From NCBI GenBank assembly GCA_022496185.1, contig WTXG01000131.1, positions 42,108 through 106,107 of the forward strand: DNA of 64,000 bases, written 5' to 3'. Positions 1 to 11,373 of the stretch are shown piece after piece. The translations under genes and the position numbers were made by a program. The notes under the pieces are model-generated. The model saw only the letters and a list, made by a program, of their open reading frames with translations, made no database searches and was not told where the DNA came from. Every line of letters starts with the position of its first letter. The first letter of the stretch is position 1. Origin of the DNA: Multifurca ochricompacta (taxonomy: Eukaryota > Basidiomycota > Agaricomycetes > Russulales > Russulaceae).

Positions 1-1251
1 CCGCTCGTCTTCCGTGAGTGCTGCCCGAGCTCGGGCCCTATCTGCAGAGGTATCCATAGCATTTGGATCCCTCTGGCCGTGTGGGATGGGCTTTACTCCG
101 AACGCTGCTTTCCACTGGTCTCGGGTTTTTCCTTTCTTGGTGTCGACTCCAAACCTTGTCTGGAAGTCGAGATAGTCTTGTTGCTGCCTCCGAGCAGCAT
201 CTACCCAAGTATCCCAATCGTGCGGGTGGTGAAATTGAATGATGTTTTTGACCAAAGGGTTGGGCAAACCTTGTGAGAAGAGGTCCAAGGTTGCCTCTTT
301 GTCAGTGTCATAGCCAGCTCTGTTGGCTAGACTTCTGAACTTGGCGACGTATGCGTCAAGCTCCCCTTTCTCCATCCTGAGGGACTTTAGTTCCCGGGCT
401 GCTTTCTGCTTGGCCTGCCCGTCTGTGAAGGCATCCTTGAACCTTTCGGCTATGGTCTCCCAAAGACCTTCGCTTGTGGTTCGACGCCCACTTTCAACCT
501 GCTCGTTTAACCACTCCAACTGTTCCATGGTCCAATCATCCACAGCGTCCCCTCGGATCAGAGAGAGGAACAGATTGGCACGCTGGAACGGGTTGACAAT
601 CTGTGGGACATCATGATTGAAGTTCTTGAAGGTCGTGAACTCCAACATGAACTTTTTACTCTGTGAGCGATCCCCGGTGAACGTCTGGGGTAATACTCCA
701 GACAGACGTCCAGAGGGTGGGGGAATGTTTGGTGGTGCCACAGGAGCTGGCAGGGCGGGGTCTGGAAGTTGGGCGGCGATTGTTGACATGTTTTGATGGA
801 ATGGGGTTACTGTATTGGTGGACTGTATGGATATCTGTGGAGTTGTCAAAGCAGGGGCTCTGATCGTGACAACTTCGGGTGCAACCGGAAACGTAGTCTT
901 TGCTAATGCTGGTGCTTCTTCACTAGATTCTTCTACGTACTCCTCTGGCTCGGAGTCCATAATAATGGCTGGAGGGTTCTCTCTCCATGGGCCTAATCCG
1001 AATTCGGGTGGGGCGGGTCTTGTAGTGACCCAAGAGTTTCGACTGTCCGAGTATTGGATACAATACCAAACTCTCTTCTCGTCGTCATATTCTACCGGTT
1101 GGTATCTTCCATCGTGATAGACATAGTATCCAAACTCGGATTCGAAATCTTTCCAGGCGGCAGAGCCAAGTACTTGCTGTGAAAGATTATTCTCTTCTCT
1201 GCGCTCGATGAGTTCTTCTCTGAAGAGGGTCTGACTGCGGCTGGAAGCCAC
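1..1251 (-). CDS. Gag of chromovirus A, C-terminus cut by window edge
   Basis: Reverse-strand Gag of a Ty3/gypsy element, 5' part only; the rest runs off the left edge. It is nearly identical in order to the Gag of N1 and B: an N-terminal acidic region, a proline-rich linker (NIPPPSGR), and the retrotransposon-Gag helical domain (WTMEQLEWLN, LWETIAERFKDAF, LFSQGLPNPLV). The knuckle lies outside the window. The frame opens at GTG (1249-1251) 20 nt inside the 5' LTR; no ATG precedes it. The protein would build the virus-like particle. Coding looks intact over this part. Identity is clear from homology to the other copies in the window. Confidence 0.85.
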   Translation of the reverse strand, partial: MASSRSQTLFREELIERREENNLSQQVLGSAAWKDFESEFGYYVYHDGRYQPVEYDDEKRVWYCIQYSDSRNSWVTTRPAPPEFGLGPWRENPPAIIMDSEPEEYVEESSEEAPALAKTTFPVAPEVVTIRAPALTTPQISIQSTNTVTPFHQNMSTIAAQLPDPALPAPVAPPNIPPPSGRLSGVLPQTFTGDRSQSKKFMLEFTTFKNFNHDVPQIVNPFQRANLFLSLIRGDAVDDWTMEQLEWLNEQVESGRRTTSEGLWETIAERFKDAFTDGQAKQKAARELKSLRMEKGELDAYVAKFRSLANRAGYDTDKEATLDLFSQGLPNPLVKNIIQFHHPHDWDTWVDAARRQQQDYLDFQTRFGVDTKKGKTRDQWKAAFGVKPIPHGQRDPNAMDTSADRARARAALTEDER

Positions 1252-1257
1252 TGTGAG

Positions 1258-1268
1258 AGACTCGACTT
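1258..1268 (-). promoter_or_regulatory. Self-complementary primer-binding site, element A
   Basis: Eleven bases, two nt inside the 5' LTR, exactly complementary to the predicted start of the element transcript at 1493-1503. The TATA box is at 1530-1537. This is the arrangement of Tf1/sushi self-priming elements. Confidence 0.75.
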
Positions 1269-1270
1269 GA

Positions 1271-1859
1271 TGTTACATCCGGTGTGGGACGTCCCGCACG
1301 ACTTGTGCGACAGCGTTGATCAAGGGTTTCAGGTAAGAGGTCAATAGGACCTCTTGGAGTGTCAAGGGGATGAGTCAAAGTCAAAGGGGCTGTTCCCTAA
1401 GACGATGTTGAGTGGAAAGTGCCGAAAGCACTGAGACAGACGAGTCAGAGATTCAAAGGGAAGTCCGAAAGACGAACACCGATGTATTCAATAAGTCGAG
1501 TCTAAGGTCTACAGTGCAGCTAAGATGGACTTATATACGTAAGTGGATGGGCGTCTATAGATAAGGATATCAGAGTCGTGTGGGCCCAAAGATACGAAAG
1601 CGGATGGCGTAAAGCCTGGCTTCTGATAGGGGATTAAGTAAATGTCTGGTCGTAAAGATAAGGAGATAAGAAGATAAGAAAGGACAAGCATAGACAAATA
1701 GTAAGTACACAAGTTCAAACAACAGTCACGGGGATGGAAGCAGCGCATGTGAGGGGTCCCAGGATGGAGACGTAATGAGGAAGTGAAGGGTCGGGGGACG
1801 AGTAGGGTCCTGGTTGGGGAGAGTGAAGAAAATAGGGCTACTGGGCCCTGTTCATAACA
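1271..1859 (-). repeat. 5' LTR of chromovirus A (589 bp)
   Basis: Begins TGTTAC and ends ATAACA on the + strand. It aligns over its length with the LTRs of B (33626-34205, 40505-41084). It contains a reverse-strand TATATAAG and a predicted transcript start about 34 nt from the first base of the TATA motif. It is inserted in a copia leader sequence that resumes at 1860. Confidence 0.9.
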
Positions 1860-2131
1860 CTAACACAATCTTGCAACTAGACATAAGCTCTGGTAGACTA
1901 GCCAGAGTGTCTAGTGTAATCAAGACTGGGAGTCATGTCATGGAGGAGCCAACTGCAAGTTCCACTAGAGACAAAGGGTATAGAGCCCTTCCTCTAGTGC
2001 TGGTGGTGGAGTCCATGATTAAGCCCTAGATGATTGGGGCCATGACTAAGTAGATGTCTAGTCTGTCTCTGGTAGGGCGTGGTTACCATACAAAGGCAAC
2101 AGATACTTATGCCCAGAGATGAAGACTATAT
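1860..2131 (-). mobile_element. Copia leader fragment
   Basis: Non-coding. Closely matches 5605-5880 (leader of copia G) and, inverted, 7680-7800 (leader of copia F). It is cut on the left by chromovirus A and on the right by a copia LTR. It shows an older copia copy was here before both insertions. Confidence 0.75.
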
Positions 2132-2387
2132 TGTCAAACAATCATGCTGCTGGTTATACTGACTGCGGTTAGTAGCGTGTTAGGCTAGAAAGACAAGTAT
2201 ACTTCAGAGGTTGAAGAAACTCTGTATTAACTATACTACTGACCTAGAAAGACAAGTATCTACAAGAGACATTAGTCAAAGGAAAGTAGAAAGTATAGTA
2301 AGACTTACACTTCAGAGGTTGAAGAAACTCTGAAGTGAAAGAGATGAAACAGACACCCTTATATACCCATAGGGGCCAGGGGAAATG
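2132..2387 (-). repeat. Truncated G-type copia LTR
   Basis: Starts tgtcaaacaatc like the G LTR at 2803 and 6394 and follows it to the segment before ggtctgtgcg, where an F-type LTR begins at 2388. The remaining part of this LTR is not found on the other side. Confidence 0.75.
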
Positions 2388-2802
2388 TGTTGAACAGGCA
2401 TGAGGCGCAGCATACTGACTGTAGAAGTTAGCAGGTTAAGCTAGACAAAGACAAGTTACTTCAGATGTTAGAAGAACTCTAGATTACTATCTACTGACCT
2501 AGACAAAGACAAGTTCTATATACAAGAGTTAGTCTTAAGGTATGATAGAGAGTAAAGTAAAAGGAACTTACACTTCAGATGTTAGAAGAACTCTGAAGTG
2601 TAGAAGACGAAACAGACACCCTTATATACCTTCAAGGGAGGTCTGTGCGCACTGGGAATAAGTCCACAAGTGCCGGAAAAAGTCCAAACAATAAACATGA
2701 GGGAGAAAGGCCATTGGCCACTACAGAAATCACATGTTACATGATGTATCAGTCAGCTACTGCGGAATGTGAGAAAGAAAGTAATAATGATAGTGTAAAA
2801 AG
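2388..2802 (-). repeat. Truncated F-type copia LTR
   Basis: Reverse-strand F-type LTR, similar to 54051-54550 and to the reverse complement of 6575-7076. It stops at 2802 where a G-type LTR starts, so about 85 bp of its end are missing. Confidence 0.75.
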
Positions 2803-3419
2803 TGTCAAACAATCATGCTGCTAGTTATACTGACTGTGGTTAGTAGCATGTGAGGCTAGAAAGACAAGTATACTTCAGAGGTTGAAGAAACTCTGTTACA
2901 ACTATACTACTGACCTAGAAAGACAAGTATCTACAAGAGACGTTAGTCAAAGGAAAGTAAAGAGTATAGTAAGACTTACACTTCAGAGGTTGAAGAAACT
3001 CTGTTACAACTATACTACTGACCTAGAAAGACAAGTATCTACAAGAGACGTTAGTCAAAGGAAAGTAAAGAGTATAGTAAGACTTACACTTCAGAGGTTG
3101 AAGAAACTCTGAAGTGGAAGAGACAAAACAGACACCCTTATATACCCATGGGGGCCAGGGGAAATGGTCTGTGCGCACTGGGAATAAGTCCACAAGTGCC
3201 AGACAATAAACAGAGAGGGATAAAGGCCATTGGCCAAAGAGATATCACATGCTTACAGCGCATTACTAAGTCCATCACTAATCAGCTGAGTAAGGTGAGA
3301 AAGAAATGTAATAAAGATAACATAAAAAGTCCGATACTCCGGAATCTAATCTAATCTAATCTACAGCTGAAGCGAACCTTAGATGCCTGAAGCATCTCCA
3401 GACACGTCCTGTGTCAACA
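2803..3419 (-). repeat. G-type copia LTR with internal duplication (617 bp)
   Basis: Runs from TGTCAAAC to GTCAACA, matching the split G LTR (6394-6574 plus 21231-21557, 508 bp) except for an extra 108 bp. It sits where the 3' LTR of copia G should be, but directly abuts mid-integrase sequence instead of a polypurine tract, so it marks a deletion or recombination junction. Confidence 0.8.
2896..3111. repeat. Tandem duplication, 2 x 108 bp
   Basis: Unit 2896-3003 is repeated at 3004-3111 with no differences that I can see. The duplication covers the LTR part just outside the TATA region. The open frame across it is a by-product of the 108-bp (36-codon) unit and is not a gene. Confidence 0.9.
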
Positions 3420-5493
3420 GTTTGTTCCCAACCAGAAGCTCAAGTGGAGTTTTCCACTTATTAGAACAGATGGGAGTTCTGTTATATATATGACATGCTG
3501 TCTCAACAGCACACTCCCAGAAGCCAAGAGACAGGCCAGCATCGTGCAGCATGCTAGTGCCTTTTTCCATAATGGTTCTATTGAATCTCTCAGCCCTTCC
3601 ATTCTGTTGTGGACTATACAGCATCGTAAGTTTATGCTCTATGCCATAATCTTCAAGCATTGCCTTCAGCGCCTTGTTCACATACTTGCCACCACGATCT
3701 GTATGAAGACACTTGATTTTATGATTAAATTTATTTTCCAGTAGTGTCTTTAGTTTATTAAAAACTGGTGTGAACAGATCCTTTGATTTCATTGGAACAA
3801 TTAAAGCATATCTGCTAAAATCGTCCAAGAAAGTGGCAAAGTATAGATTCCCTTGTATAGAACTGCACTGCAAGGGACCTACAAGATCACTATGAAGGAT
3901 CTCAAGGGGGGCTGATGCGCGCTTTGAAGATGGGGGAAATGGAAGATGATGGGACTTCCCCATTTCACAGCCATAACATGGCTTGTCTTCCACTTGGCTA
4001 TCATTAATTTTGAGGCCTTTAACCGCCTCAGGAGCATATCTTTTCAGGGCTTCTTTAGACATATGGCCCATTCTTTGATGCCAGATATTTAGTGAGGCAG
4101 ATGCAGATGTATGGATACTGTTTAGGACATGTTTGCCTAGTACCCAATACAATTTGCCAAACTTCCATGCTTCTGCTATAATATTATTGCCATATTTTAT
4201 TGTTGCCTTCTTATTATCAAAGAACACAGTTGCCCCTTTTTCTACTAGGGCACTGGTGGAGAGTATTTTATGTCCTCCAGGCATGTGAAGCACATTGCTC
4301 AATTCCAAGTCGAAACCTTGATTGGTCCTGATGACCACAGTGCCAACTCCACTTGTTTTGACTATGGAGTTGTCACCCAGTGATACTTCATGGGTCATGT
4401 CGACTTTATATGTATCAAAGTCTTCAAGGTTGGGACTGAAATGAGCTGTTGCTCCACTATCAAGCATCCAATAATCTGAGTTGTTGTCCAGATTATAGGA
4501 GTGAACATAAAGGCGAATTCGAGGTGCTTCTTGCACCTCCTCTATTTTGCCACTACCATTAACTACGGTGGCTATAGTATGTACATGTTGGGCCTCAGCC
4601 CTCTTCTTGTTCCCTGCCTTGCCTTTTTTGGCATTTTCCAGGTCCTTCTTCTTCTTTGCGCAAGCATTGGACTTGTGTCCAGGCTTTTGGCAATAGAAGC
4701 AGACCACCCCTTGTGAACCAGGGGCAGCAGCGGGAAGTGGTGATAAATTTATAGGTTTTTTTGACTTGACAGGTGCAGCCTTTGACAGGACTGCACTACC
4801 ACTTCCCGATGGACCAGCCAGATGACTCTCCTCATTTAGGAACCTCTGCACAAGGTCCTGAGGAGAAAGTCGCTCCGGATCACCAGAGGCTAGTATGGAG
4901 CCAGCTATGGTGCTGTAGGAGTCAGGGAGAGCTTTCAACAAGATAAAGCTCATCTGGAGGTCATTGACCTCCATCCCGTTCTCCCTAAGGGTACTCCTGG
5001 CATCCAGGACCTTTTGTAGTTGGGTCCTGAAAGACTGTCCTTCATCCAAACGGAAGGACACCAGGGCAAGCCACAAATTATACATGGCCATGCTCCCTAC
5101 AGCACCATAAAGCCGTTCCAACTTACTATACTTCTCAAAAAGAGAAGGATAGTCGGCATCAGAGGTTACTTGAGAGTAAACCTCCTGGGTTACATTAAGA
5201 TAGAGTAGCCCAATTAACATTTCCTCTTCTCCCATCCATTCCCTAAGGATGGGATCAATGACTTCCTTCTGCATTTTCTCCTTCTCCTCTTTATCTTCAG
5301 GGAGCAAGGGCATATCAGGGTAGGCCATAATAATGTGCCTCCTGAGCCCATTCATCCTTAGAAGGGCATTGAAGTTGGCAGACCAAACCTGCCAGTTTGA
5401 CCCATCGAGGCGCTCCATCTTGGAGGAGGGAGGGAAGACAATTGAGGACGGCATTTTTGAGATGTTATAAAAGTTCCTGGTTCCAAGGAGCAA
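3420..5493 (-). pseudogene. Copia G Gag-protease-integrase, truncated
   Basis: Ty1/copia polyprotein on the reverse strand. The open frame reads on into the LTR and stops at 3379 (704 codons), but copia-derived sequence ends at 3420. Order: UBN2-type Gag (LDGSNWQVWSANFNALL), knuckle CFYCQKPGHKSNAC, protease active site WMLDSGATAH, pre-integrase H-H-C-C (HQRMGH, CYGCEMGK), and integrase core Asp (ILHSDLVGP), Asp (HTDRGG) and Glu (QQNGRAERFN). It ends in integrase at LELLVGNK, exactly where the LTR begins. Reverse transcriptase and RNase H are absent, so it is not autonomous. The start is uncertain between the first Met and the internal MPSSIVFPP, which matches F. Confidence 0.9.
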
Positions 5494-6393
5494 TTAGAAC
5501 CAGTGCCCAGGTCTTGCTTAAGAGTGCCACCCCATACTGTGGCACTATGCTTCAGAACCTAAAAAGGTCCTGCCTTTGTTGTGCGACTTTCTAGGTATAG
5601 TAAAGCTGTCTAGCGCAATCCTGCAACTAGACATAAGCTCTGGTAGACTAGCCAGAGTGTCTAGTGTAGTCAGGACTGGGAGTCATGTCATGGAGGAGCC
5701 AACCGCAAGTTCCATTAGAGACAAAGGGTGTATAGCCCTTCCTCTAATGCTGGTGGTGGAGTCCATGATTAAGCCCTAGATGATTGGGGCCATGACTGAG
5801 TAGATGACAAGTCTGTCTCTGGTAGGGCATGGTTACCCTACAAAGGCAATGAATACTTATGCCCAGAGATGAAGACTATATCTACTATGTATAGACTATA
5901 GTAGTGCAGCCTACTTGTATCGAGCCCAAGTGTCATGGGAGTGACTACCCATGCCTTGTTCTAGACCCTAAACTCCACATGCAGGTCGCTAAACCCGGCT
6001 TACAGATAGAGCCAAGCATTGACTGGACTTAAAGCCACAAGCTTCTGGCTATAGGCCTACTAAGACTAACTATGGGATGAAAACCCAGCTACAACTAAGA
6101 AATTACTAATACCTAGTGCGCACTCAAGGAGCTCAAGATGTTTCACCTGCTTAGGGTCCCTCATCATCTTTTGCAAGAACCCCAAAGGGCTAGCCAAACA
6201 GTTCAGGATGAGCAGTAAACTGCATCATCCTGTGGGGTGTTAAGGTGCACAGACAGTAAATAAGAAAGCTCACAGGAAGAAAGCAGTGGGAAAGACTTTG
6301 AAGCTTTTTGTGAGCTTGAAGTGCGAAAAGTGAGTTGGGCTGTAATGAACAAAAGGGAGTTACAGATCAGTATGAGCGGCAGGGCCCATAACC
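5494..6393 (-). mobile_element. Copia G leader and primer-binding site
   Basis: About 900 nt of non-coding leader between gag and 5' LTR; similar, inverted, to 7077-7975. Next to the LTR (about 6379-6393) the reverse strand reads ggttatgggccc, which resembles the Drosophila copia primer site and is complementary to the anticodon region of initiator tRNA-Met. Confidence 0.75.
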
Positions 6394-6574
6394 TGTCAAA
6401 CAATCATGCTGCTGGTTATACTGACTGTGGTTAGTAGCGGTGAAGCTAGAAAGACAAGTATACTTCAGAGGTTGAAGAAACTCTATTACAACTATACTAC
6501 TGACCTAGAAAGACAAGTATCTACAGGAGATGTTAGTCAAAGGAAAGTAAAAGTATAGTAAGACTTACACTTCA
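6394..6574 (-). repeat. Copia G 5' LTR, left part
   Basis: Begins TGTCAAAC next to the primer site and is interrupted after cttca (6570-6574) by copia F. It resumes at 21231. Confidence 0.85.
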
Positions 6575-7076
6575 TGTTGAACACAGAAGATGTTTGGTGA
6601 TGCTTCAGGCATCAGGTGATTAGATTAGCTACTTTGTAGATTAGATTAGATACCGGAGTTTCGGACTATTTACAATATCATTATTACTTTCTTTCTCACA
6701 TTCTGCAGTAGCTGACTGATGCACCAGATAACATGTGATTTCTGTAGTGGCCAATGGCCTTTCTCCCTCATGTTTATTGTTTGGACTTTGTCCGGCACTT
6801 GTGGACTTATTCCCAGTGCACAGACCACCTCTTGATTAGTATATAAGGGTGTCTACTTCGTCTCTTACACTTCAGAGTTTCTTCTACCTCTGAAGCGTAA
6901 GTTCCTACTCTACTATCTATCATACCTTAAGACTAACTCTTGTATATAGGACTTGTCTTTGTCTAGGTCAGTAGTATAGTATTATAGAGTTTCTTCTACC
7001 TCTGAAGCGACTTGTCTTTGTCTAGCCTAACCCGCTAACCACACAGTCAGTATGCTGCGCACATGCCTGTTTCACA
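6575..7076 (+). repeat. Copia F 5' LTR (502 bp)
   Basis: Runs TGTTGAAC to TTTCACA. TATATAAG at 6840-6847 is the likely promoter. It differs from the 3' LTR at four positions, all C/T or G/A at CpG. Confidence 0.93.
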
Positions 7077-7092
7077 GGTTATGGGCCCTGAG
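7077..7092 (+). promoter_or_regulatory. Copia F primer-binding site (half initiator tRNA-Met type)
   Basis: Directly after the LTR: ggttatgggccctgag. It matches the complement of the anticodon stem-loop of initiator tRNA-Met and not its 3' end, as in Drosophila copia, where a cleaved half-tRNA primes reverse transcription. Confidence 0.7.
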
Positions 7093-7975
7093 CACGCTTA
7101 ACTGATCTGTTTATTTCTTTTGATCAGTCCAAAACTTTCATCAAAGCTCACCAGCTTCAAGACCTCTTCTTTCCCAATCAGTCTTACAGTGAGCTTCGAT
7201 TTCCCTTATCCCCTTGCCCTTAACTGTCCACAAGGTGGTGCACTTTATGTGCCCACCTTGATCTGTCTGGCTAGTCCCTCAGGGGATTCTTGCGAAAGGT
7301 GATGAGGGACCCTAAGCGGGTGAAACACCTTGAGTTCCTCATGTGTGCTCTAAGTAAATAGTATTCATAGTTTTAGCTGGGTTTTTGTCCCATCCATAGT
7401 CTTATTAGGCCCCTTGCCCAGAAGGCTTGGAGCTATAGGTTCAGTCAATGCTTGGCTCGATCCATAAGCCAGGTTTAGCGACCTGCTGGTAGAGTTTAGG
7501 GTCTAGAACAAGGCATGGGTAGTCACTCCCATGACGCTTGGGCTCGATACAAGTAGGCTTGAACTACTATAGTATTTACACAGTAGCTAGAGGGTTTCGT
7601 CTCTGGGCAGAAGTACCCGCTGCTTTCATTGGGGGTTCGCCCCAACCAGAGGAAACCTAATAGTCTACTATAGTCATGGCCCCAATCATCTAGGGCTTAA
7701 TCATGGACTCCACCACCAGCACTAGAGGAAGGGCTCTATACCCTTTGTCTCTAGTGGAACTTGCGGTTGGCTCCTCCATGACATGACTCCCCATCTATTT
7801 ACACAATGTCCCCCTGATGTGGGCTTAGGACTTGTTGTAGATGGCGCTAGACAGCCTACTATACTACTTAGAAGTCACACATTAGAGGCAGGACTTTCTT
7901 AAGTTCTGAAGCATAGCACCACAGAATGGATGGGCCCTCTTCAATGAGACCTGGACAACTGGTTCTAATTGCTCC
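7093..7975 (+). mobile_element. Copia F leader, non-coding
   Basis: Nearly 900 nt without a convincing gene. The segment 7400-7800 is the inverted counterpart of 5600-6060 in element G, so this long leader is a family trait. Confidence 0.7.
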
Positions 7976-9493
7976 TTGGAACCAGGATCAACCTTTTTAA
8001 AATCATCTCAAATGTCTTCCATCGTCTTCCCCCCTACTTTCAAGTTTGATAAACTTGATGGCTCCAACTGGCAACAGTGGTCGGTGTCTTTCACCGCCCT
8101 GTTGAGGATAAATGGAATGAAGAGGCACATCACGCATGATGCCCCTGAATTCCTGAACCCTCCCAAGCCAGAGGATGGAGAAAAGGATGACAAGTATGCC
8201 AAGCGCTTCACACTTTGGTCGGAGCCAATGTACCTTGAATGGAACAGGGTGGAGGAAGTCCTCATGGGAGTTCTGGTGATGGTCACATCACCGGAAACAT
8301 ACTCCCAGATAGCCTCTGACAGAACTTATCCTTCTGTCAATGCCAAGTATGAGCGTTTGGAATCGCTCTACGGCTCAGTAGGAAGCATGGCCACCTACAA
8401 CTTGTGGTGTTCTGTATCCTCCTTCCGCTTGGAAGAAGGAAAGCAATTCAGACCCCAGTTGCAGCATGTGTTGGATGTGAGGAGTACTCTCAAGGAAAAT
8501 GGGATGGAGATCTCAGATCTCCAGTTGAGCTTTATTTTGCTCCAATCCCTACCTCCATCCTACTCAGCCATTGCTGGCTCAATCCTGGCGTCAGGTCCTC
8601 CTGACTGCCTTTCCCCTCAGGACCTTGTACAAAGGTTCCTAAATGAGGAAAGCCGACTTGCCGGCCCCGCAGGAAGTGGTGTTGGGGCTGCCCTTAACAA
8701 GGCAGCCCATGTCAACAAAAACAAAAATAAAAAACAAGTAACTTTCACGCCACCTCCTGCAGGTGCATCATCGTCCAATGATGTCACCTGCTTCTATTGC
8801 CAGAAGCCAGGCCACAAGGCAAATGAATGTCGGCAAAGGAAACAGGACAGAGCCAATGCTGATGCAGGCAAAAAGGGCAACAAGAGGAAGGGGCAAGGCC
8901 CCAGTGTACATAATAACTCCACACAAGTAGCTACCATAGTTAATGGTAGTGGCAGAATACAGGAGGTGCATGAGACACCTCGTATTTCACTTTATATGAT
9001 GACCGAACATACACAAGAAGTTGATGATGGCAGCAATCCTTGGATGATGGACAGTGGAGCCACCACCCATTTCACACCATACTTAGATGATTTCTCTGAG
9101 TACTTCCCACACAAGGGGCACTCAGTGACAATTGGTGATGGATCCGTAGTCCAAGTCGAAGGAACAGGCAAAGTCATACTCAAAACTCGAAATAATTATG
9201 AGTTAGAGTTAAATAATGTCTTTTATATGCCTGGCAGTGAAAGAATACTGTTGACAAGCTGCATCACAGACAAAGGCGGTTCAGTGGAATTCTCTCCATC
9301 TGAGGTCAAAATAAAGTACAATAATACAATTATAGCGGAAGGTGTCAAGGCTATGGGACTCTATTGGGTCTTTGGGAAAACAATGCAGAACTTAAATACT
9401 GCTTCCCACAAATCTGCATCAACTAGCCTTGAAACCTGGCATTTGCGCATGGGTCATATGTCTAAAGAGGCCCTCAAAAGACATGCTCCTAAG
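7976..9493 (+). CDS. Copia F Gag-protease-start of integrase (interrupted)
   Basis: Forward copia polyprotein. UBN2-type Gag (KLDGSNWQQW, RFLNEESRLAGP), knuckle CFYCQKPGHKANEC around residue 263-276, aspartic protease WMMDSGATTH around residue 352, then the pre-integrase His pair (HLRMGHMSKEALKRH). The frame is cut at 9493 by chromovirus N1 and resumes at 16967 after the duplicated ctaag. The open frame continues to 9661 only through LTR sequence. The first Met is 7976; MSSIVFPP, 36 nt later, aligns with element G and may be the real start. Confidence 0.92.
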
Positions 9494-10072
9494 TGTTACG
9501 TCCGGTGTGAGACGTTCTGCACGACTTGTGCGACGGCGTTGTTCGTGTGTTCAGATAAGAGGCCAATAGGACCTCTTGGAGTTTCAGTGGGAGAGTCAAA
9601 GTCAAAGGGGCCGTTCCCTAGTGACAATGTTGAGCGGAAAGTGCCGAAAGCACTGAGATGATCGAGTCAAAGGGTTCAAGGGAGAGTCCGAAAGACCAAC
9701 ACCGATGTATTCAATAAGTCGAGTCTGGGGTCTACAACGTAGTTACAGCGGACTTATATACGTAATCGAATGGGCATCTATAGATAAGATAACGGAGTCA
9801 AGTGGGTCCAAATATACGGAAGCAGACGGCGTAGAGTCGAGCTTCTGATAGGGAATTAAGTAAGTGTCCGGTCGTAGCGATAAGGGATAAGAGATAAGAG
9901 TCCAAACATGAGTACAGTAACATAAGCATGGACAAAGACAGTCATGGGGAAGGAAGCAGGGCATGTGAAGGATCCCACGATGGAGACGTGATCTGATAAT
10001 GTAAAGTAGGCGGCAAGGAAGGGTCGTCGTTGGGTAGGAGAAAGAAAAGAGGAAAAGACGGGGTTCATAACA
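9494..10072 (-). repeat. Chromovirus N1 3' LTR (579 bp)
   Basis: TGTTACG to ATAACA. A purine-rich tract (reverse strand AGAAGAGGGGGTGA) abuts its inner edge as polypurine tract. Confidence 0.93.
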
Positions 10073-10103
10073 TCACCCCCTCTTCTGGTTCTAGCAGACC
10101 CGG

Positions 10104-11299
10104 CTAGAAACGACTCGTACCGTCATCATCCTGTACCAACTCCAAATAATCGTCGGCTACATTACGATCATCCATCGTGTAATTCTCCTTGTCGGAATCC
10201 TGCGGACATTGGTGGGTGCGAAGGAAGCCGTATGGACCGCGGTGACCACATAGGCGGCACATGTCGTGGATTGGACAGTCCAACTCGCGATGCCCCGAGT
10301 TGTGGCGGAGGCACTTACCGCACCACCCCGATGGATTGACGATTGTTGGGGCAACTCCCACACGGCGAAAGATGCAGAACCGGCTCCAGTGGAGGTTGCT
10401 GCGACAATGCCAGCACCACTTGCGGTTCAAGGGGCAGTTCCAGCTGATGTGATACTTACTATCGCATCGCCAGCACGTCTCTCCATGAGGGTTCTCATGC
10501 ATCCGAGGCATTTCGAATCGGTTCGGTATCAGCCTCGGGCAGCTCCTAATGATCGTGGGGGAGGGGTCGTGCATACGTGTCGGCGTACCGTTCGGCAATC
10601 GTCTGATACGCGTCTCCTATCTCCAGCCTCTTCCTAATCTCCACCAACTCCTGTTCCACTTGGAACATCCCATTCATCAGCCTTGCCATCATCTTCGCGT
10701 GCTCTTTATATGTTTATTGAGCGTTGTGCGCAATGTCAAAGTCTTCCGCAGTCTCATTACCTCAGCTTTGAGACACGGAAGGCGCATATCGTTGAGCACT
10801 TCGTCGATGGCGAAGGCGCGGGAGTCCTCGGCAGCCAGGTGTCCGAGCTGCTCGTCAGTCATCGTGTGGTGGAGACGTCCCATATACCTTTCTTCTAAGT
10901 AGACCGGGGCCCCATAGACAGGGCCATCTTTCTTCATACACCCGGCGACATCCATTCCTCCGTTGGTATAGAATATATATTTGGCGATGGCAGTGGTTCC
11001 GTCAGCCATGGTGATCTCGAGAGGGAAATAGGTCGAAGAGTTGGGGTTGTTGGAAAAGAAGGGAAATTCGGGCACCTCGTCATCCAACTCCATGCCCAGC
11101 AGATCATTCGGATGTGGCTCTTCATTGTGTTCGAAATCGTCGTTCGGGTTCGGGGACTGGTTTTTAACTCGGGCTTCGGCTGCCTCATAATCAATGGGGG
11201 AAGAGGGCGTGTGGAGGGATGAGCAGAGGGGAAGTTCTCGACAACTACAGTGGTGGCTGTGAAGGCATCAACGGCAGCGTTGGCAGCGACAAAAGACAT
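10104..11299 (-). pseudogene. Third ORF of N1: coiled coil plus four Cys/His knuckles, frameshifted
   Basis: Lies 75 bp downstream of pol on the same strand. It starts at MSFVAANAAV and ends LVQDDDGTSRF. Homologous to the 35430-34237 ORF of element B. Parts in order: acidic N-terminus, a conserved segment (ITMADGTTAIAKY, NGGMDVAGCMKKDGP), a helical region, then the Cys clusters CWRCDSKYHISWNC, CWHCRSNLHWSRFC, CGKCLRHNSGHRELDC and CRLCGHRGPYG...HQC. At least three frameshifts (near 11200, 10700 and 10600) break this copy. No signal peptide or membrane segment is visible. I infer nucleic-acid binding; function unknown. Confidence 0.75.
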
Positions 11300-11373
11300 G
11301 ATAGATTGGATGGTGTTAGAACGTTGCTGGGAGAGCATGTACTGGGGAATTAACAGGGTCTGAGGCACTTCTT

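Noticed and set aside
2882..3112. Open frame with a perfect 36-residue repeat
   Set aside because: It is the 108-bp LTR duplication read in frame; LTR sequence, no coding conservation in the sister LTR.
10261..10902. Forward open frames opposite the third ORF and other frames opposite pol and gag
   Set aside because: Shadows of the reverse-strand genes; no domains and no conservation of these frames between copies.
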